Counted from the first letter of the stretch, positions 1-6,238 are shown. The stretch: 6,238 bases of DNA from Rhodobiaceae bacterium (GCA_002401305.2 NVSO02000021.1:1-6238), one strand, 5' to 3'. Program-made: numbers and translations. The notes: generated by a model from the sequence alone, not told the origin.

Positions 1-202
1 CCCTTTGCTCAATGAACGGGGCGCTAGTTTGGTCGGACGTATTCTCGTGGTGGAGGAGGCGATCGAGCAGGGGCGCGGCAAAGTAAAGGTGGATGATTCC
101 ATTTGGGTGGCTGAAGGGCCAGATGCTGCCGTGGGTCAGCAAGTTCGGGTTGTTTCTGTCACAGGTACACTTGTTCGTGTGGAACTGATTGCAGGGCCTT
201 AA
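1..202 (+). CDS. NfeD family protein, C-terminal fragment (5' end outside window)
   Basis: The reading frame is open from the first bases and ends at TAA 200-202, so this is the tail of a longer gene. The roughly 66 visible residues match the C-terminal soluble beta-barrel (OB-fold-like) domain of NfeD proteins: an LNERGASLVGR start, then a GRGKVKVDDSIW strand pair, an acidic/glycine turn (AEGPDAAVGQ), and a final VRVVSVTGTLVRVEL strand. In this family the domain follows an N-terminal block of three or four membrane helices, which would lie left of the window. NfeD proteins usually partner with SPFH/stomatin-type membrane proteins in membrane quality control; whether such a neighbour exists here cannot be seen. 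The TTG at 5-7 is unlikely to be the real start because the codon before it is in frame and the family is about 140 residues or more. The gene ends just before a strong terminator. Confidence 0.8.
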   Translation, partial: PLLNERGASLVGRILVVEEAIEQGRGKVKVDDSIWVAEGPDAAVGQQVRVVSVTGTLVRVELIAGP

Positions 203-223
203 ACTCTCTTCGCTTTTAAATGC

Positions 224-257
224 AAAAAGCCCTGCCTGTCACCAGTCAGGGCTTTTT
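224..257. terminator. Bidirectional rho-independent terminator between convergent genes
   Basis: An 11-bp perfect inverted repeat, AAAAAGCCCTG at 224-234 and CAGGGCTTTTT at 247-257, encloses a 12-base spacer. A further three pairs (CTG 236-238 with CAG 243-245, loop TCAC) can stack inside past one mismatch. On the plus strand it ends in six Ts (253-258). On the minus strand it ends in five. It lies 22 bases after the NfeD stop and 22 bases after the chemoreceptor stop, so it can end transcription of both. Confidence 0.9.
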
Positions 258-278
258 TGTTATTGTTATGCAGCCGCT

Positions 279-1736
279 TTAGGCGGTGCGTATCTTTTGC
301 ACAAAGCTCACCAATTCATCGCCCAACTGTGAGGTCTGTTCGTTCAGCTCCTCAGCTGTTTGAGTGAGGATGGTGGCGGCGTTGCCTGTGTCTTGGGCAC
401 CGCTACGCACTGTTGCGATGGTCTGTGTGACCATGGCCGTGCCTTCTGCGGCAAGCTCAGTGTTGCGCGTGATCTCGGCAGTGGCTGCACTTTGTTCTTC
501 CACTGCCGAGGCAATGGCAGAGGAGACTTGGCTCATGGTAGAAATACGTTCACGGATCGAGCCGATAGAGGTGACGGCTTCTCCGGTTGCTGCTTGAATA
601 GAAGAGATTTGAGCAATGATCTCGTCGGTCGCTTTGGCTGTTTGGCTCGCAAGATTTTTCACTTCCGAGGCAACCACGGCGAACCCTTTGCCCGCATCTC
701 CTGCGCGTGCAGCTTCAATGGTTGCATTGAGTGCCAGCAGGTTTGTTTGTTCGGCAATATCGGTGATTAAGCCAATAATCTCGCCAATTTTATTGGCGGT
801 TGTTGCAAGCGCTTGCACGTTGGCATCAGCTGTTTCGGCCTCTGTCACAGCGGCTGCAGAAACTTCTGCTGATTGGCTCACTTGCTCGGCAATTTCCTGA
901 ATGGAGCCGGACATTTGTTGGGCAGCAGAGGCAACGGTGCTTACATTTGCAGCGGCTTGTTCAGCCCCATTGGCGACTTCCTCAGTTTGAGTATGGGAGT
1001 GGCTGGCTGTCTCTGCCATGGCACCCACGCTTTGGGTCATGTCAGAGACCTTCGCTGCCACTTCGGACACCATGGAGCCAACGCGTGTTTCAAAATCATC
1101 TGCAAGTTGCAACATTGCGGAGCGGCGTTCTTCTGCTGCTTCTTCTTTGATCGTCCCTTGTTCATTTGCAAGAGCTTCAGCAGCTTTTAGAGCTTCTTCG
1201 GCACGTTTTGTTTCGTGGGCAGCACTTGCCAAAGCGTCGGTGAGTTGGCGACAGGCAAAAACGAGCACGCCAGTTTCAACAATGACAACGATTGCATGAA
1301 TGACAACTCGAACCATGTCAGCACCGCCGGGCCAGATGGAGGCTGGAAGTGCGAAGTTTAGGGCCACATGGTGGACAGCGGCGGTTGCGGCGGCCACCAC
1401 AATTGTGCGCCAGTCAACGAAAGCCATGAGCATGGCAAGAGCTGCCATGAAATAGAGGTGCATGTCGAGTTGAAGCGGACTGCCTTTAAGGACGTGGACC
1501 AACAGGCCAATCATCACCATAAAGGAGACCGCATAGGCGTAACGTGTGTTTTGACCGATTGGCTGTTTCCACCAAAGGGCTGTGGTGATGCCGGCGAACG
1601 CGAACGCCATTCCGGTGGGAACAAGCCAAGCATTACCCATAAGCAGTGCAATCGTGGCAACTGCAGGGACATGCGCCCAAAGATAGGGAAGAAGGTATTT
1701 CATGGCCGTTTGGCGAATGTCGTCGGTCGAATTCAT
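279..1736 (-). CDS. Methyl-accepting chemotaxis protein with six-helix membrane sensor domain
   Basis: This transmembrane chemoreceptor controls the CheA/CheW kinase. Numbering is from the ATG at 1736 (485 aa). Residues about 20-162 form six hydrophobic helices (about 20-40, 41-56, 66-83, 92-107, 111-130 and 142-162) joined by short loops. There is no large periplasmic ligand domain and no obvious HAMP. A charged Ala/Glu-rich coiled coil (about 165-215) leads into the signalling domain. The conserved hairpin tip at about 326-363 ([20 protein letters not shown], then GKGFAVVA and EVKNLA) is intact and should bind CheA and CheW. No CheR/CheB tethering pentapeptide is present; the protein ends KIRTA. 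Histidines 81, 93, 122, 123 and 147 lie in or beside helices. I chose the ATG because [10 protein letters not shown] leads directly to the first helix and a GTGGGA lies 8 bases upstream. A GTG at 1766 overlapping the upstream stop (TAGTG) would add 10 residues and is a real alternative. The ligand is unknown. It follows the small gene at 1766-2131, probably in one operon. Confidence 0.93.
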   Translation of the reverse strand: MNSTDDIRQTAMKYLLPYLWAHVPAVATIALLMGNAWLVPTGMAFAFAGITTALWWKQPIGQNTRYAYAVSFMVMIGLLVHVLKGSPLQLDMHLYFMAALAMLMAFVDWRTIVVAAATAAVHHVALNFALPASIWPGGADMVRVVIHAIVVIVETGVLVFACRQLTDALASAAHETKRAEEALKAAEALANEQGTIKEEAAEERRSAMLQLADDFETRVGSMVSEVAAKVSDMTQSVGAMAETASHSHTQTEEVANGAEQAAANVSTVASAAQQMSGSIQEIAEQVSQSAEVSAAAVTEAETADANVQALATTANKIGEIIGLITDIAEQTNLLALNATIEAARAGDAGKGFAVVASEVKNLASQTAKATDEIIAQISSIQAATGEAVTSIGSIRERISTMSQVSSAIASAVEEQSAATAEITRNTELAAEGTAMVTQTIATVRSGAQDTGNAATILTQTAEELNEQTSQLGDELVSFVQKIRTA

Positions 1737-1765
1737 GTTGCTATCCCACTCTTGGCTTGGTGCCA

Positions 1766-2131
1766 CTAAATTTCTTTTGCAAAGGGATTAAGGCCTTTGC
1801 GTCGATCTATACAGGTTGAGGACCCTTGGGCTGAAAGCACCAGCACAACGCCTGCGCTTCTCAACGTTGACCACGACCACCCCTGATCAAATTTAGTGAT
1901 CAGAATATTGTCGAAGGCACCTGTATCAATTACGTGACCACCCGCACCTGAGATCTGTATTGCAGCCGTCTCAAAAGATGTACCGGGAGGAAAAATGGCC
2001 ACTAAGTCCGACGTATCGGATGAGGGGAATGCTTCTAGTCCAACAAAAGCTAGAAAAGCAGCGCATACCATGGCCAAAGGAGTCCATAGTGTCCCGTCGT
2101 TAGTTTTTCCCATTTTCTGCGCGTTTTTCAT
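1766..2131 (-). CDS. Small membrane-anchored hypothetical protein, operon partner of the chemoreceptor
   Basis: This 121-residue protein has no function I can assign. It has a short basic N-terminus, one hydrophobic helix at about 15-35 ([19 protein letters not shown]), and a roughly 80-residue soluble part. The soluble part is patterned VAIFPPG (about 44-50), an Ala/Gly-rich [10 protein letters not shown], the turn [10 protein letters not shown] (about 69-78), [10 protein letters not shown] (90-99), and a late cysteine in SSTC (107). From memory this PP / AGG / TGA / LR-AG / C pattern recurs in small alphaproteobacterial membrane proteins; no named family comes to mind. One helix near the N-terminus suggests a domain facing the periplasm, but the topology is inferred. 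I chose the ATG at 2131 over the GTG at 2140 because AAAAGGG at 2140-2146 lies 8 bases before the ATG and overlaps the first base of the GTG codon. Its TAG stop lies 29 bases before the chemoreceptor ATG, so translational coupling is plausible. Confidence 0.75.
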   Translation of the reverse strand: MKNAQKMGKTNDGTLWTPLAMVCAAFLAFVGLEAFPSSDTSDLVAIFPPGTSFETAAIQISGAGGHVIDTGAFDNILITKFDQGWSWSTLRSAGVVLVLSAQGSSTCIDRRKGLNPFAKEI

Positions 2132-2237
2132 CGCACACACCCTTTTGAGATAACTGACCTACATTATCAGTGACCCCAAGGTAGCTAAGAAGTACTAACG
2201 TTTGGTTTGGATTTGCGGATGTTCTGGGTGGGGCGCT
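2132..2237. other. Intergenic region upstream of the hypothetical/chemoreceptor operon
   Basis: This 106-bp gap separates the phospholipase D stop from the start of the small hypothetical gene; both are read on the minus strand. I see no stem followed by a T-run, so the upstream gene has no obvious intrinsic terminator here and read-through is possible. No convincing -35/-10 pair can be picked by eye. A GATAAT at 2164-2169 on the minus strand could serve as a -10, but a matching -35 is poor. A promoter for the downstream pair probably lies here, judged only from the size of the gap. Confidence 0.3.
2140..2146 (-). promoter_or_regulatory. Ribosome binding site that decides the start of the small hypothetical gene
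   Basis: The minus strand reads AAAAGGG here, followed by 8 bases and then ATG at 2131-2129. The competing upstream GTG (2140-2138) begins inside this motif and has no Shine-Dalgarno-like sequence of its own, which favours the shorter protein. Confidence 0.6.
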
Positions 2238-3701
2238 TTAGAGGTACGGGGCGAAAAGCGCTACGCTTGCATCTCGCAACCGCTCTAAGGTGGAGCGCCT
2301 TTTCAACTGGTCCAACGACACGGGTGTTGCGCTGGCCAGACGGTCGTCAATGCGTTGATTGATGTCATGGGCTAATGCCTCGCCATAACATTCCAAATTG
2401 AATTCGAAATTGAGCCGAAGTGACCGAGTGTCCCAATTGGCGGACCCGATGAAGGACCACATGCCATCGACGGTCATGAGTTTTGTGTGGTCGAACGGGC
2501 CGTTGGAATACCAAATCCGGCAGCCAGACTTTATGAGGTCGGGCATTTGTGGGGTCATGGCCCATTGCATATAGGGCAGATTGTTTTTGTGCGGTAAAAT
2601 GATGTTTATTTCCACCCCCCGCATGGCGCATAGGGACAAGGCGTCGCGCAGAGTTGTATCTGGCAGGAAATAGGGCGAAACGATTTGGACTTTATTGCGG
2701 GCGGTGGATAGGGCGGCAAGGAGTGTCCAGCGAATGGGGTTTCGCTCCATATCTGGACCTGCAGGGACGCCGCGGATCATGAGGTTTCCCGATGTTTCTA
2801 ATTGAGGGAACCACAAGGGACCGGTGAGGACTTCGTCGGTCGTAAAATGCCATTCATGGGCGAAGGTTCCCATCAGGTGGCGTAGGACGGGGCCTTCCAC
2901 CTTGAAATGGTGATCCCGTATCGGATGGTTATTGGTAGGGTGAAGGAGGTTTCCTTCTGAAATATTCATGCTGCCGGTAAAGCCGATTTTGCCGTCAATG
3001 ACCAAAATTTTGTGGTGATTACGCAGATTGAGATAGGGCATCCGCCAGGGCATGAAGGAATGCAAAAAGCGCGCGCTGGGTATGCCAAGCTTTACAAGCA
3101 GGCTATAGGCAGACGGGAATGAGTAGTGTGAGCCCACTCCATCTATCAGGACGCGAACTTCGACGCCGCGTTGATGGGCCTCAAATAGCGCGTCGATGAA
3201 TTGTTTGCCGGCGCGGTCATTGTTGAAGATGTAAGTAGAGAGGGCAATGGAGTGCTGTGCCTGTTCTATGGCCTTGCACATTGCGGGAAAAGCTTGGTCG
3301 CCATTGTCGAAAATGTCGACTTGGTTGCCCTCGACATATGCCACTGGGGAGATTTGACGACCCATTGTCGACATCTGGGTGAGTTGGCGTGTGGCTTCGG
3401 GGGAACGTGTGGTGAGGGCGGATACGCCCGCAGGGGGCAGGGCAAGGTCCCCTGTTTCGTGACCACCTGCCCGCAGTACTTCGGCCCGACGTTGGATGCG
3501 ATTGATGCCAAAGAGCAGATAGACGACCCAACCCACGATTGGCACGAGGACAATAACCCCCACCCAAGCAGAGGCTGCTTTTGCATCTTGTTTGGTCAAG
3601 ATGGCATGTCCGACGGCGGAAACTTGGGCCACAAGAGAAATAAGGCCGACGAGAACGGGCCAAAATTCGGTGGCTATTTCTGGGCCTAATTCCGGGGTCA
3701 T
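2238..3701 (-). CDS. cls: Cardiolipin synthase-type phospholipase D family protein
   Basis: This inner-membrane enzyme is predicted to make cardiolipin, in the classic ClsA reaction by joining two phosphatidylglycerol molecules and releasing glycerol. Numbering is from the ATG at 3701 (487 aa, the usual size). Two N-terminal helices (about 13-33 and 44-65) separated by a short polar loop form the typical membrane anchor. Two complete HKD catalytic motifs follow: HHKILVID with GSMN (H229, K231, D236) and HTKLMTVD with GSANWDTRS (H405, K407, D412). The C-terminal RLNFEFN stretch after motif 2 is also typical. No key residue is missing, so it should be active. Substrate choice between ClsA-, ClsB- and ClsC-like chemistry cannot be proved, but two helices plus this length favour ClsA. 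I chose the ATG because TTAAGG ends 5 bases upstream of it. A GTG at 3725 would add 8 residues, but it lacks a Shine-Dalgarno sequence and sits inside an inverted repeat. It lies 61 bp after the receptor gene. Confidence 0.92.
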   Translation of the reverse strand: MTPELGPEIATEFWPVLVGLISLVAQVSAVGHAILTKQDAKAASAWVGVIVLVPIVGWVVYLLFGINRIQRRAEVLRAGGHETGDLALPPAGVSALTTRSPEATRQLTQMSTMGRQISPVAYVEGNQVDIFDNGDQAFPAMCKAIEQAQHSIALSTYIFNNDRAGKQFIDALFEAHQRGVEVRVLIDGVGSHYSFPSAYSLLVKLGIPSARFLHSFMPWRMPYLNLRNHHKILVIDGKIGFTGSMNISEGNLLHPTNNHPIRDHHFKVEGPVLRHLMGTFAHEWHFTTDEVLTGPLWFPQLETSGNLMIRGVPAGPDMERNPIRWTLLAALSTARNKVQIVSPYFLPDTTLRDALSLCAMRGVEINIILPHKNNLPYMQWAMTPQMPDLIKSGCRIWYSNGPFDHTKLMTVDGMWSFIGSANWDTRSLRLNFEFNLECYGEALAHDINQRIDDRLASATPVSLDQLKRRSTLERLRDASVALFAPYL

Positions 3702-3718
3702 AATTGCCTTAAGTGTTG

Positions 3719-3753
3719 CATGCACCTATAGCGATTGAGACTATAGGTGCATG
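3719..3753. repeat. Perfect 13-bp inverted repeat in the leader of the cardiolipin synthase gene
   Basis: CATGCACCTATAG at 3719-3731 and CTATAGGTGCATG at 3741-3753 are exact reverse complements around a 9-base spacer. Equivalent points in the two arms are 22 bp apart, about two helical turns, which suits a dimeric regulator. It starts 9 bases after the receptor's stop and ends 17 bases before the synthase ATG on the minus strand. No T-run follows on either side, so it is not a standard intrinsic terminator. It could be an operator, a processing or stabilising hairpin for the receptor mRNA, or a weak or rho-assisted terminator. Confidence 0.8.
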
Positions 3754-3762
3754 TTATGTCGT

Positions 3763-5925
3763 TTAGAACCTTACAGTAATGCCTGCATTTAATGCACGAT
3801 CTTCACCCACGAAGTACCGATCGGACCCTCGGTTGAAATCTGCCCGTTCAGCATAGCGTGTGTCCAAGATATTTGTCAGAGAACCTGAAAGTTGAAGGTT
3901 CTCATTAATATCCCAAGCGGCCCGCAGGTTAAACAGGTCATGGCCATCATATGATTCCTGGTTGCCCGGGTCTGTAAAATATTTCCCCATATGGACCCAT
4001 TCCAGCTCAAAGCGTGCGGCCTCAATTGGTGAATACCCTAACCGGACATTTGCAATTGTGCGCGGTGCTGTATCGACGTCATCACCTGATGTGATGTTGC
4101 TGTTGATATCGCCCACGTCCCGATTGAAATCATATTTGTGGACGGCGTAGGTTGCTGCGGCACTGATATCAAATTGTTCGCCCAGCGTGCGGAAGGCTTC
4201 TAGTTCGATGCCGTAGTGTTTCGTGCGTCCATTGATGACGTTGAAATTATTGGAGTCGCGAAAGAAGAAGTTCTTCTTTTTCATATAGAAGGCTGCCACC
4301 TCAAATTCAATGCCAGCAAATTGGCCTCGGCTCCCGATTTCAAGACTATCAAGTTTCTCCGACTTTGCTTCGCCGGGCACTTGGTTGAATTGCATGCGGT
4401 AGAGGTCTGTGGCTTGAGGTGCGCGGGCGCCGCGTGAGATATTTGCAAAGCCGATAAAATCTTCAGTGAATGCGTGCGTGATCCCAAACTTAGGCGTGAC
4501 ATCTGCGAATTGGTCACTGCGATCAGGGGTGCGCAAAAAGCGGTTGGCGGTGCCGAAGAACCCGTCTGCCGTTAGATTGTCATACTCATAATTGGTGAAC
4601 TCAAACCGCACGCCTGTTGTCAATTCGGTGGCATCGCTGAGTGCCCATGTCGCATGAAGGTAGGGTGCGATTGTCGTGGCTTGCACGGTGTAATCATAGT
4701 GCAGGCCTTGCTCGTAACTGAAAATATCAGGATCGGTTTGCAGCTCGCTTAGGTAGCCGTCGGAATATTCAAAGTCATTGCCAATGATGAGGCTGTGGCC
4801 GTTTCCAAACGGTTGTTTGTAGCTGCTTTGCAGACCTACGCTCCAATGACCATTCTTTTCAATGGCTTGGCTAGGTAGGAAGTGCATCCGAAATTCCATC
4901 CGGTTTGTGCGCGCGTAGGGCGTGAGCGTCAAAGCAGAGCCATCGTTGAAATGACGGGTCCAATGAACGGCTGACCGCACTGACCATGCGTCGCGGTAGG
5001 CTTCTGGATTGGCGTTGGTTTTGCGCAGCGCGTCGTCCTTATAGGCGTCCGTGCCATTCACATAGCCGCCGGTTTCTTGGTTGAGGTTCATGACGTTTAG
5101 TGTGGCAACAACCTCATTTGCATGATCGGTATGATCATAGCGAAGCTGTGCTTTTTGTTGACCAAAACCAGTGTCATCCTGGAAGCCGTCGTCTTTGGCT
5201 AAAGAATAGCTGAACCGAATGGCGTTGTCGTAGGTGGGGGCGTCGATCCCGGCGGAGGCTGTGCCCCAACTGTTGAGAACGCCGTGTGGCCCCACGCGCA
5301 CGCTGGTGATGGCTTCGGGCGTGGTTGTGCTTGGCAGAGAGATGAAGTTTACGAGGCCGTGAACAGCGTTGGAGCCATAAAGAGCGCTGCCGGGACCTCG
5401 AATAACTTCGATGGAGCTGACGACATCATCAAATGCATCAAAGAGCCCATTTACATTCGCAAAACCTGGGGCGCGCATGGGCACGCCGTCTTCAAGGTAG
5501 AGGAAAGAGCCTGCGCCCGCGCCGCCGGTTAGAACAGGTGAGCGGATGGCTGTTAGGTTTTCTTGGCCGTTGCCGCGCTGGACATTAACGCCCGGCAAAC
5601 GATTGATGACTTGCTGTATGTGATCAGCTTGGATGTCGGTCACTTCTTGGCCGTCAAGGCGGGCGACGTTCCCGGGGTGTTTTGCCTTCGGGGTGTTGGT
5701 GCGCGTGCTTGTGACCACAACAGTTTCTAGCAAAGTGTGTTGGGGCGTGGTGGTCGCCGCGGTTTTCTCCGCTGCCAATGTCGCCACCGCCTCTTGCGCA
5801 TGGGCTGGTGCGATGTGGGCTAGTGATGCGCTGAGCAATAAAGCTGAGAAGCAGGTAGATCCCCGTAAAAGTTGTCGATATGCAGCAGGTTGTAAATTAG
5901 ATAATTTACCTTTAGTCGAATTCAT
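3763..5925 (-). CDS. TonB-dependent outer-membrane receptor
   Basis: This 720-residue ligand-gated outer-membrane barrel is driven by TonB-ExbB-ExbD. It has a long signal peptide with a basic n-region (1-22), a hydrophobic core (about 23-37) and a likely cleavage after AHA43 before QEA. A 23-residue linker leads to a TonB box, ETVVVTSTR (67-75). The plug domain (about 80-197) contains VINRLPGVNVQ, FLYLEDGVPM and the hallmark RGPGSALYGSNAVHGLVNFI. The remainder is a beta barrel whose last part shows TNILDTRYAE and which ends in phenylalanine (ITVRF), as outer-membrane assembly requires. The length is normal and no break is seen. The start is well supported by GGGGAG 7 bases before the ATG. The substrate cannot be told from sequence; siderophores, haem, cobalamin or another carrier-bound ligand are all possible. 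I see no clear Fur-type box or cobalamin riboswitch upstream. It is read away from the 273-bp divergent intergenic region. Confidence 0.95.
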   Translation of the reverse strand: MNSTKGKLSNLQPAAYRQLLRGSTCFSALLLSASLAHIAPAHAQEAVATLAAEKTAATTTPQHTLLETVVVTSTRTNTPKAKHPGNVARLDGQEVTDIQADHIQQVINRLPGVNVQRGNGQENLTAIRSPVLTGGAGAGSFLYLEDGVPMRAPGFANVNGLFDAFDDVVSSIEVIRGPGSALYGSNAVHGLVNFISLPSTTTPEAITSVRVGPHGVLNSWGTASAGIDAPTYDNAIRFSYSLAKDDGFQDDTGFGQQKAQLRYDHTDHANEVVATLNVMNLNQETGGYVNGTDAYKDDALRKTNANPEAYRDAWSVRSAVHWTRHFNDGSALTLTPYARTNRMEFRMHFLPSQAIEKNGHWSVGLQSSYKQPFGNGHSLIIGNDFEYSDGYLSELQTDPDIFSYEQGLHYDYTVQATTIAPYLHATWALSDATELTTGVRFEFTNYEYDNLTADGFFGTANRFLRTPDRSDQFADVTPKFGITHAFTEDFIGFANISRGARAPQATDLYRMQFNQVPGEAKSEKLDSLEIGSRGQFAGIEFEVAAFYMKKKNFFFRDSNNFNVINGRTKHYGIELEAFRTLGEQFDISAAATYAVHKYDFNRDVGDINSNITSGDDVDTAPRTIANVRLGYSPIEAARFELEWVHMGKYFTDPGNQESYDGHDLFNLRAAWDINENLQLSGSLTNILDTRYAERADFNRGSDRYFVGEDRALNAGITVRF

Positions 5926-5932
5926 TGTGGTA

Positions 5933-5938
5933 CTCCCC
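5933..5938 (-). promoter_or_regulatory. Ribosome binding site of the TonB-dependent receptor
   Basis: The minus strand reads GGGGAG here, 7 bases before the ATG at 5925-5923. This is the strongest Shine-Dalgarno-like site in the window and fixes the receptor start. Confidence 0.75.
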
Positions 5939-5954
5939 AGCTTACTTTAATCCA

Positions 5955-6092
5955 GCTATAGATGGCCCTTCGGCCTTCTTATTATTAGCTACCCAGTGTT
6001 GGCGCAGCATAAAGTGCTTGAGTAGATGTGGCGACCCTTCAAAGGGCGCTTTCAGCGAGGGCGTCAGGATTGGCGCTATATCTACCTTTTTT
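5955..6092 (+). ncRNA. Candidate small RNA or attenuator leader (approximate 5' end)
   Basis: A plus-strand transcript across this region would fold into a hairpin near 5960-5979, a second at 6006-6018, and a branched domain closed by a 12-bp stem (6022-6033 with 6074-6085), followed by CTTTTTT. Inside the closing stem are CCC/GGG (6035-6037 with 6044-6046, loop extendable inward) and CGCT/AGCG (6047-6050 with 6054-6057) hairpins. Two of the 12 pairs are G-T wobbles that hold only in plus-strand RNA and become A-C mismatches in the minus-strand transcript, so the fold favours the plus strand. It would be antisense to the receptor's leader if that mRNA starts far enough upstream. The 5' end is a guess; no promoter was firmly seen. 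Confidence 0.3.
6022..6092 (+). terminator. Candidate branched rho-independent terminator
   Basis: GTAGATGTGGCG (6022-6033) pairs with CGCTATATCTAC (6074-6085) over 12 positions, including two G-T wobbles. One C and six Ts (6087-6092) follow immediately. The 40-base interior is itself able to form two small hairpins, which makes this longer than a typical terminator. No plus-strand gene lies upstream within this window, so it would end a small RNA, an attenuated leader or an antisense transcript. Confidence 0.4.
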
Positions 6093-6098
6093 CGAATA

Positions 6099-6145
6099 TA
6101 AGAGAGCCTTAACCATCCCATGCTCTTAATCCTAAAGTTATGGTT
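6099..6145 (+). repeat. Two interleaved 6-bp inverted repeats (possible H-type pseudoknot)
   Basis: TAAGAG (6099-6104) pairs with CTCTTA (6123-6128), and AACCAT (6111-6116) pairs with ATGGTT (6140-6145). The two pairs interlock in the order a, b, a', b', as in an H-type pseudoknot. They lie in the leader of the plus-strand ORF at 6199. Six-base matches over 50 bases can arise by chance, so confidence is low. Confidence 0.25.
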
Positions 6146-6198
6146 TGTGTAATGTTCTGCTTCTATTCTGCGCCCTTAGGCGATAGTTCGGGGGTAAT

Positions 6199-6238
6199 AT
6201 GGCCACGCAGATCGGCGTTTTGACGCCAACATTGCAGA
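6199..6238 (+). CDS. Start of a plus-strand ORF cut by the window edge (unknown product)
   Basis: An ATG at 6199 opens a frame reading MATQIGVLTPTLQ before the window ends. An in-frame TAG at 6184-6186 makes this the first available ATG. A G-rich stretch (GGGGGT, 6190-6195) lies just upstream and could act as a ribosome binding site, though its spacing is short. Thirteen codons are too few to name a product. It would be transcribed divergently from the receptor. Confidence 0.4.
   Translation, partial: MATQIGVLTPTLQ

Larger units (their letters stand above)
5926..6198. other. Divergent intergenic region rich in potential RNA structure
   Basis: This 273-bp gap lies between the receptor (minus) and the ORF entering the right edge (plus), so it should hold promoters for both. 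I could not identify a convincing -35/-10 pair on either strand. From left to right it holds: a hairpin at 5960-5979 (AGA/TCT and GGCC/GGCC pairs, one mismatch); a small hairpin at 6006-6018 (AGCA/TGCT); a large branched stem ending in a T-run (6022-6092); two interleaved 6-bp inverted repeats (6099-6145); and a small CGCC/GGCG hairpin (6171-6182). A 12-base motif, CAGNNTTGGCGC, occurs twice (5994-6005 and 6065-6076). No tRNA or known riboswitch consensus is evident. Confidence 0.55.

Noticed and set aside
274..286. Small CCGC/GCGG hairpin over the chemoreceptor stop codon
   Set aside because: The stem is only 4 bp with no T-run of its own; the strong terminator at 224-257 accounts for transcript ending here.
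360..1769. Several long plus-strand open frames opposite the chemoreceptor gene
   Set aside because: They lie entirely antisense to a gene with unmistakable family motifs, their translations are low-complexity Cys/His/Ala-rich strings, and they lack ribosome binding sites.
3201..3689. A 162-codon plus-strand frame and 106/148-codon minus-strand frames over the synthase gene
   Set aside because: They overlap the N-terminal half of an intact cardiolipin synthase-type gene in other frames and resemble no protein family.
1723..5925. The chemoreceptor and the TonB receptor both begin MNST and share GTCGAATTCAT around their start codons
   Set aside because: The shared stretch is only 11 bases. 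It is best explained by chance plus start-codon context and does not extend in either direction.
5926..6198. Cobalamin, TPP or FMN riboswitch upstream of the TonB-dependent receptor
   Set aside because: No recognisable B12-box, thi-box or RFN core was found on the minus strand, and the best fold belongs to the plus strand.
6211..6227. GGCGT/ACGCC hairpin within the first codons of the right-edge ORF
   Set aside because: It is a 5-bp stem in putative coding sequence with no T-run; it could slow initiation, but nothing else supports a role.

Overview
The window looks like ordinary chromosomal DNA of a mid-GC Gram-negative bacterium, most likely a free-living (perhaps marine) alphaproteobacterium. 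This rests on three things: an outer-membrane TonB-dependent receptor, a six-helix chemoreceptor of a type I associate with Rhodospirillales and relatives, and a small PP/AGG/TGA membrane-anchored protein of a type I recall from the same class. The taxonomic call is inference. No mobile element, CRISPR array, tRNA or rRNA is visible.

Layout: the left edge (1-202, +) holds the 3' end of an NfeD-family membrane protein gene. It converges on a minus-strand block across a strong bidirectional terminator (224-257). Four complete genes follow, all on the minus strand. Read in transcription order (right to left) they are: a TonB-dependent receptor (5925-3763), a cardiolipin synthase-type phospholipase D (3701-2238), a small membrane-anchored hypothetical protein (2131-1766), and a methyl-accepting chemotaxis protein (1736-279). 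The hypothetical gene and the chemoreceptor are so close that they are almost certainly one operon; a possible GTG start for the chemoreceptor even overlaps the upstream stop. The synthase has a 106-bp gap to the hypothetical gene and a 61-bp gap from the receptor, so its transcriptional linkage is unclear. At the right edge a plus-strand ORF begins at 6199 and runs out of the window.

The genes share an envelope theme (outer-membrane uptake, phospholipid synthesis, membrane sensing, NfeD membrane quality control) but do not form a recognisable pathway. They look like independent housekeeping or adaptive units.

The least explained DNA lies in two intergenic regions. The 273-bp divergent region (5926-6198) can fold, on the plus strand, into a multi-branched RNA closed by a 12-bp stem and followed by six Ts. 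That suggests an unannotated small RNA or an attenuator leader antisense to the receptor's 5' region. The gap before the synthase gene carries a perfect 13-bp inverted repeat (3719-3753) with operator-like geometry and no T-tract. I found no clearly new multi-gene system.
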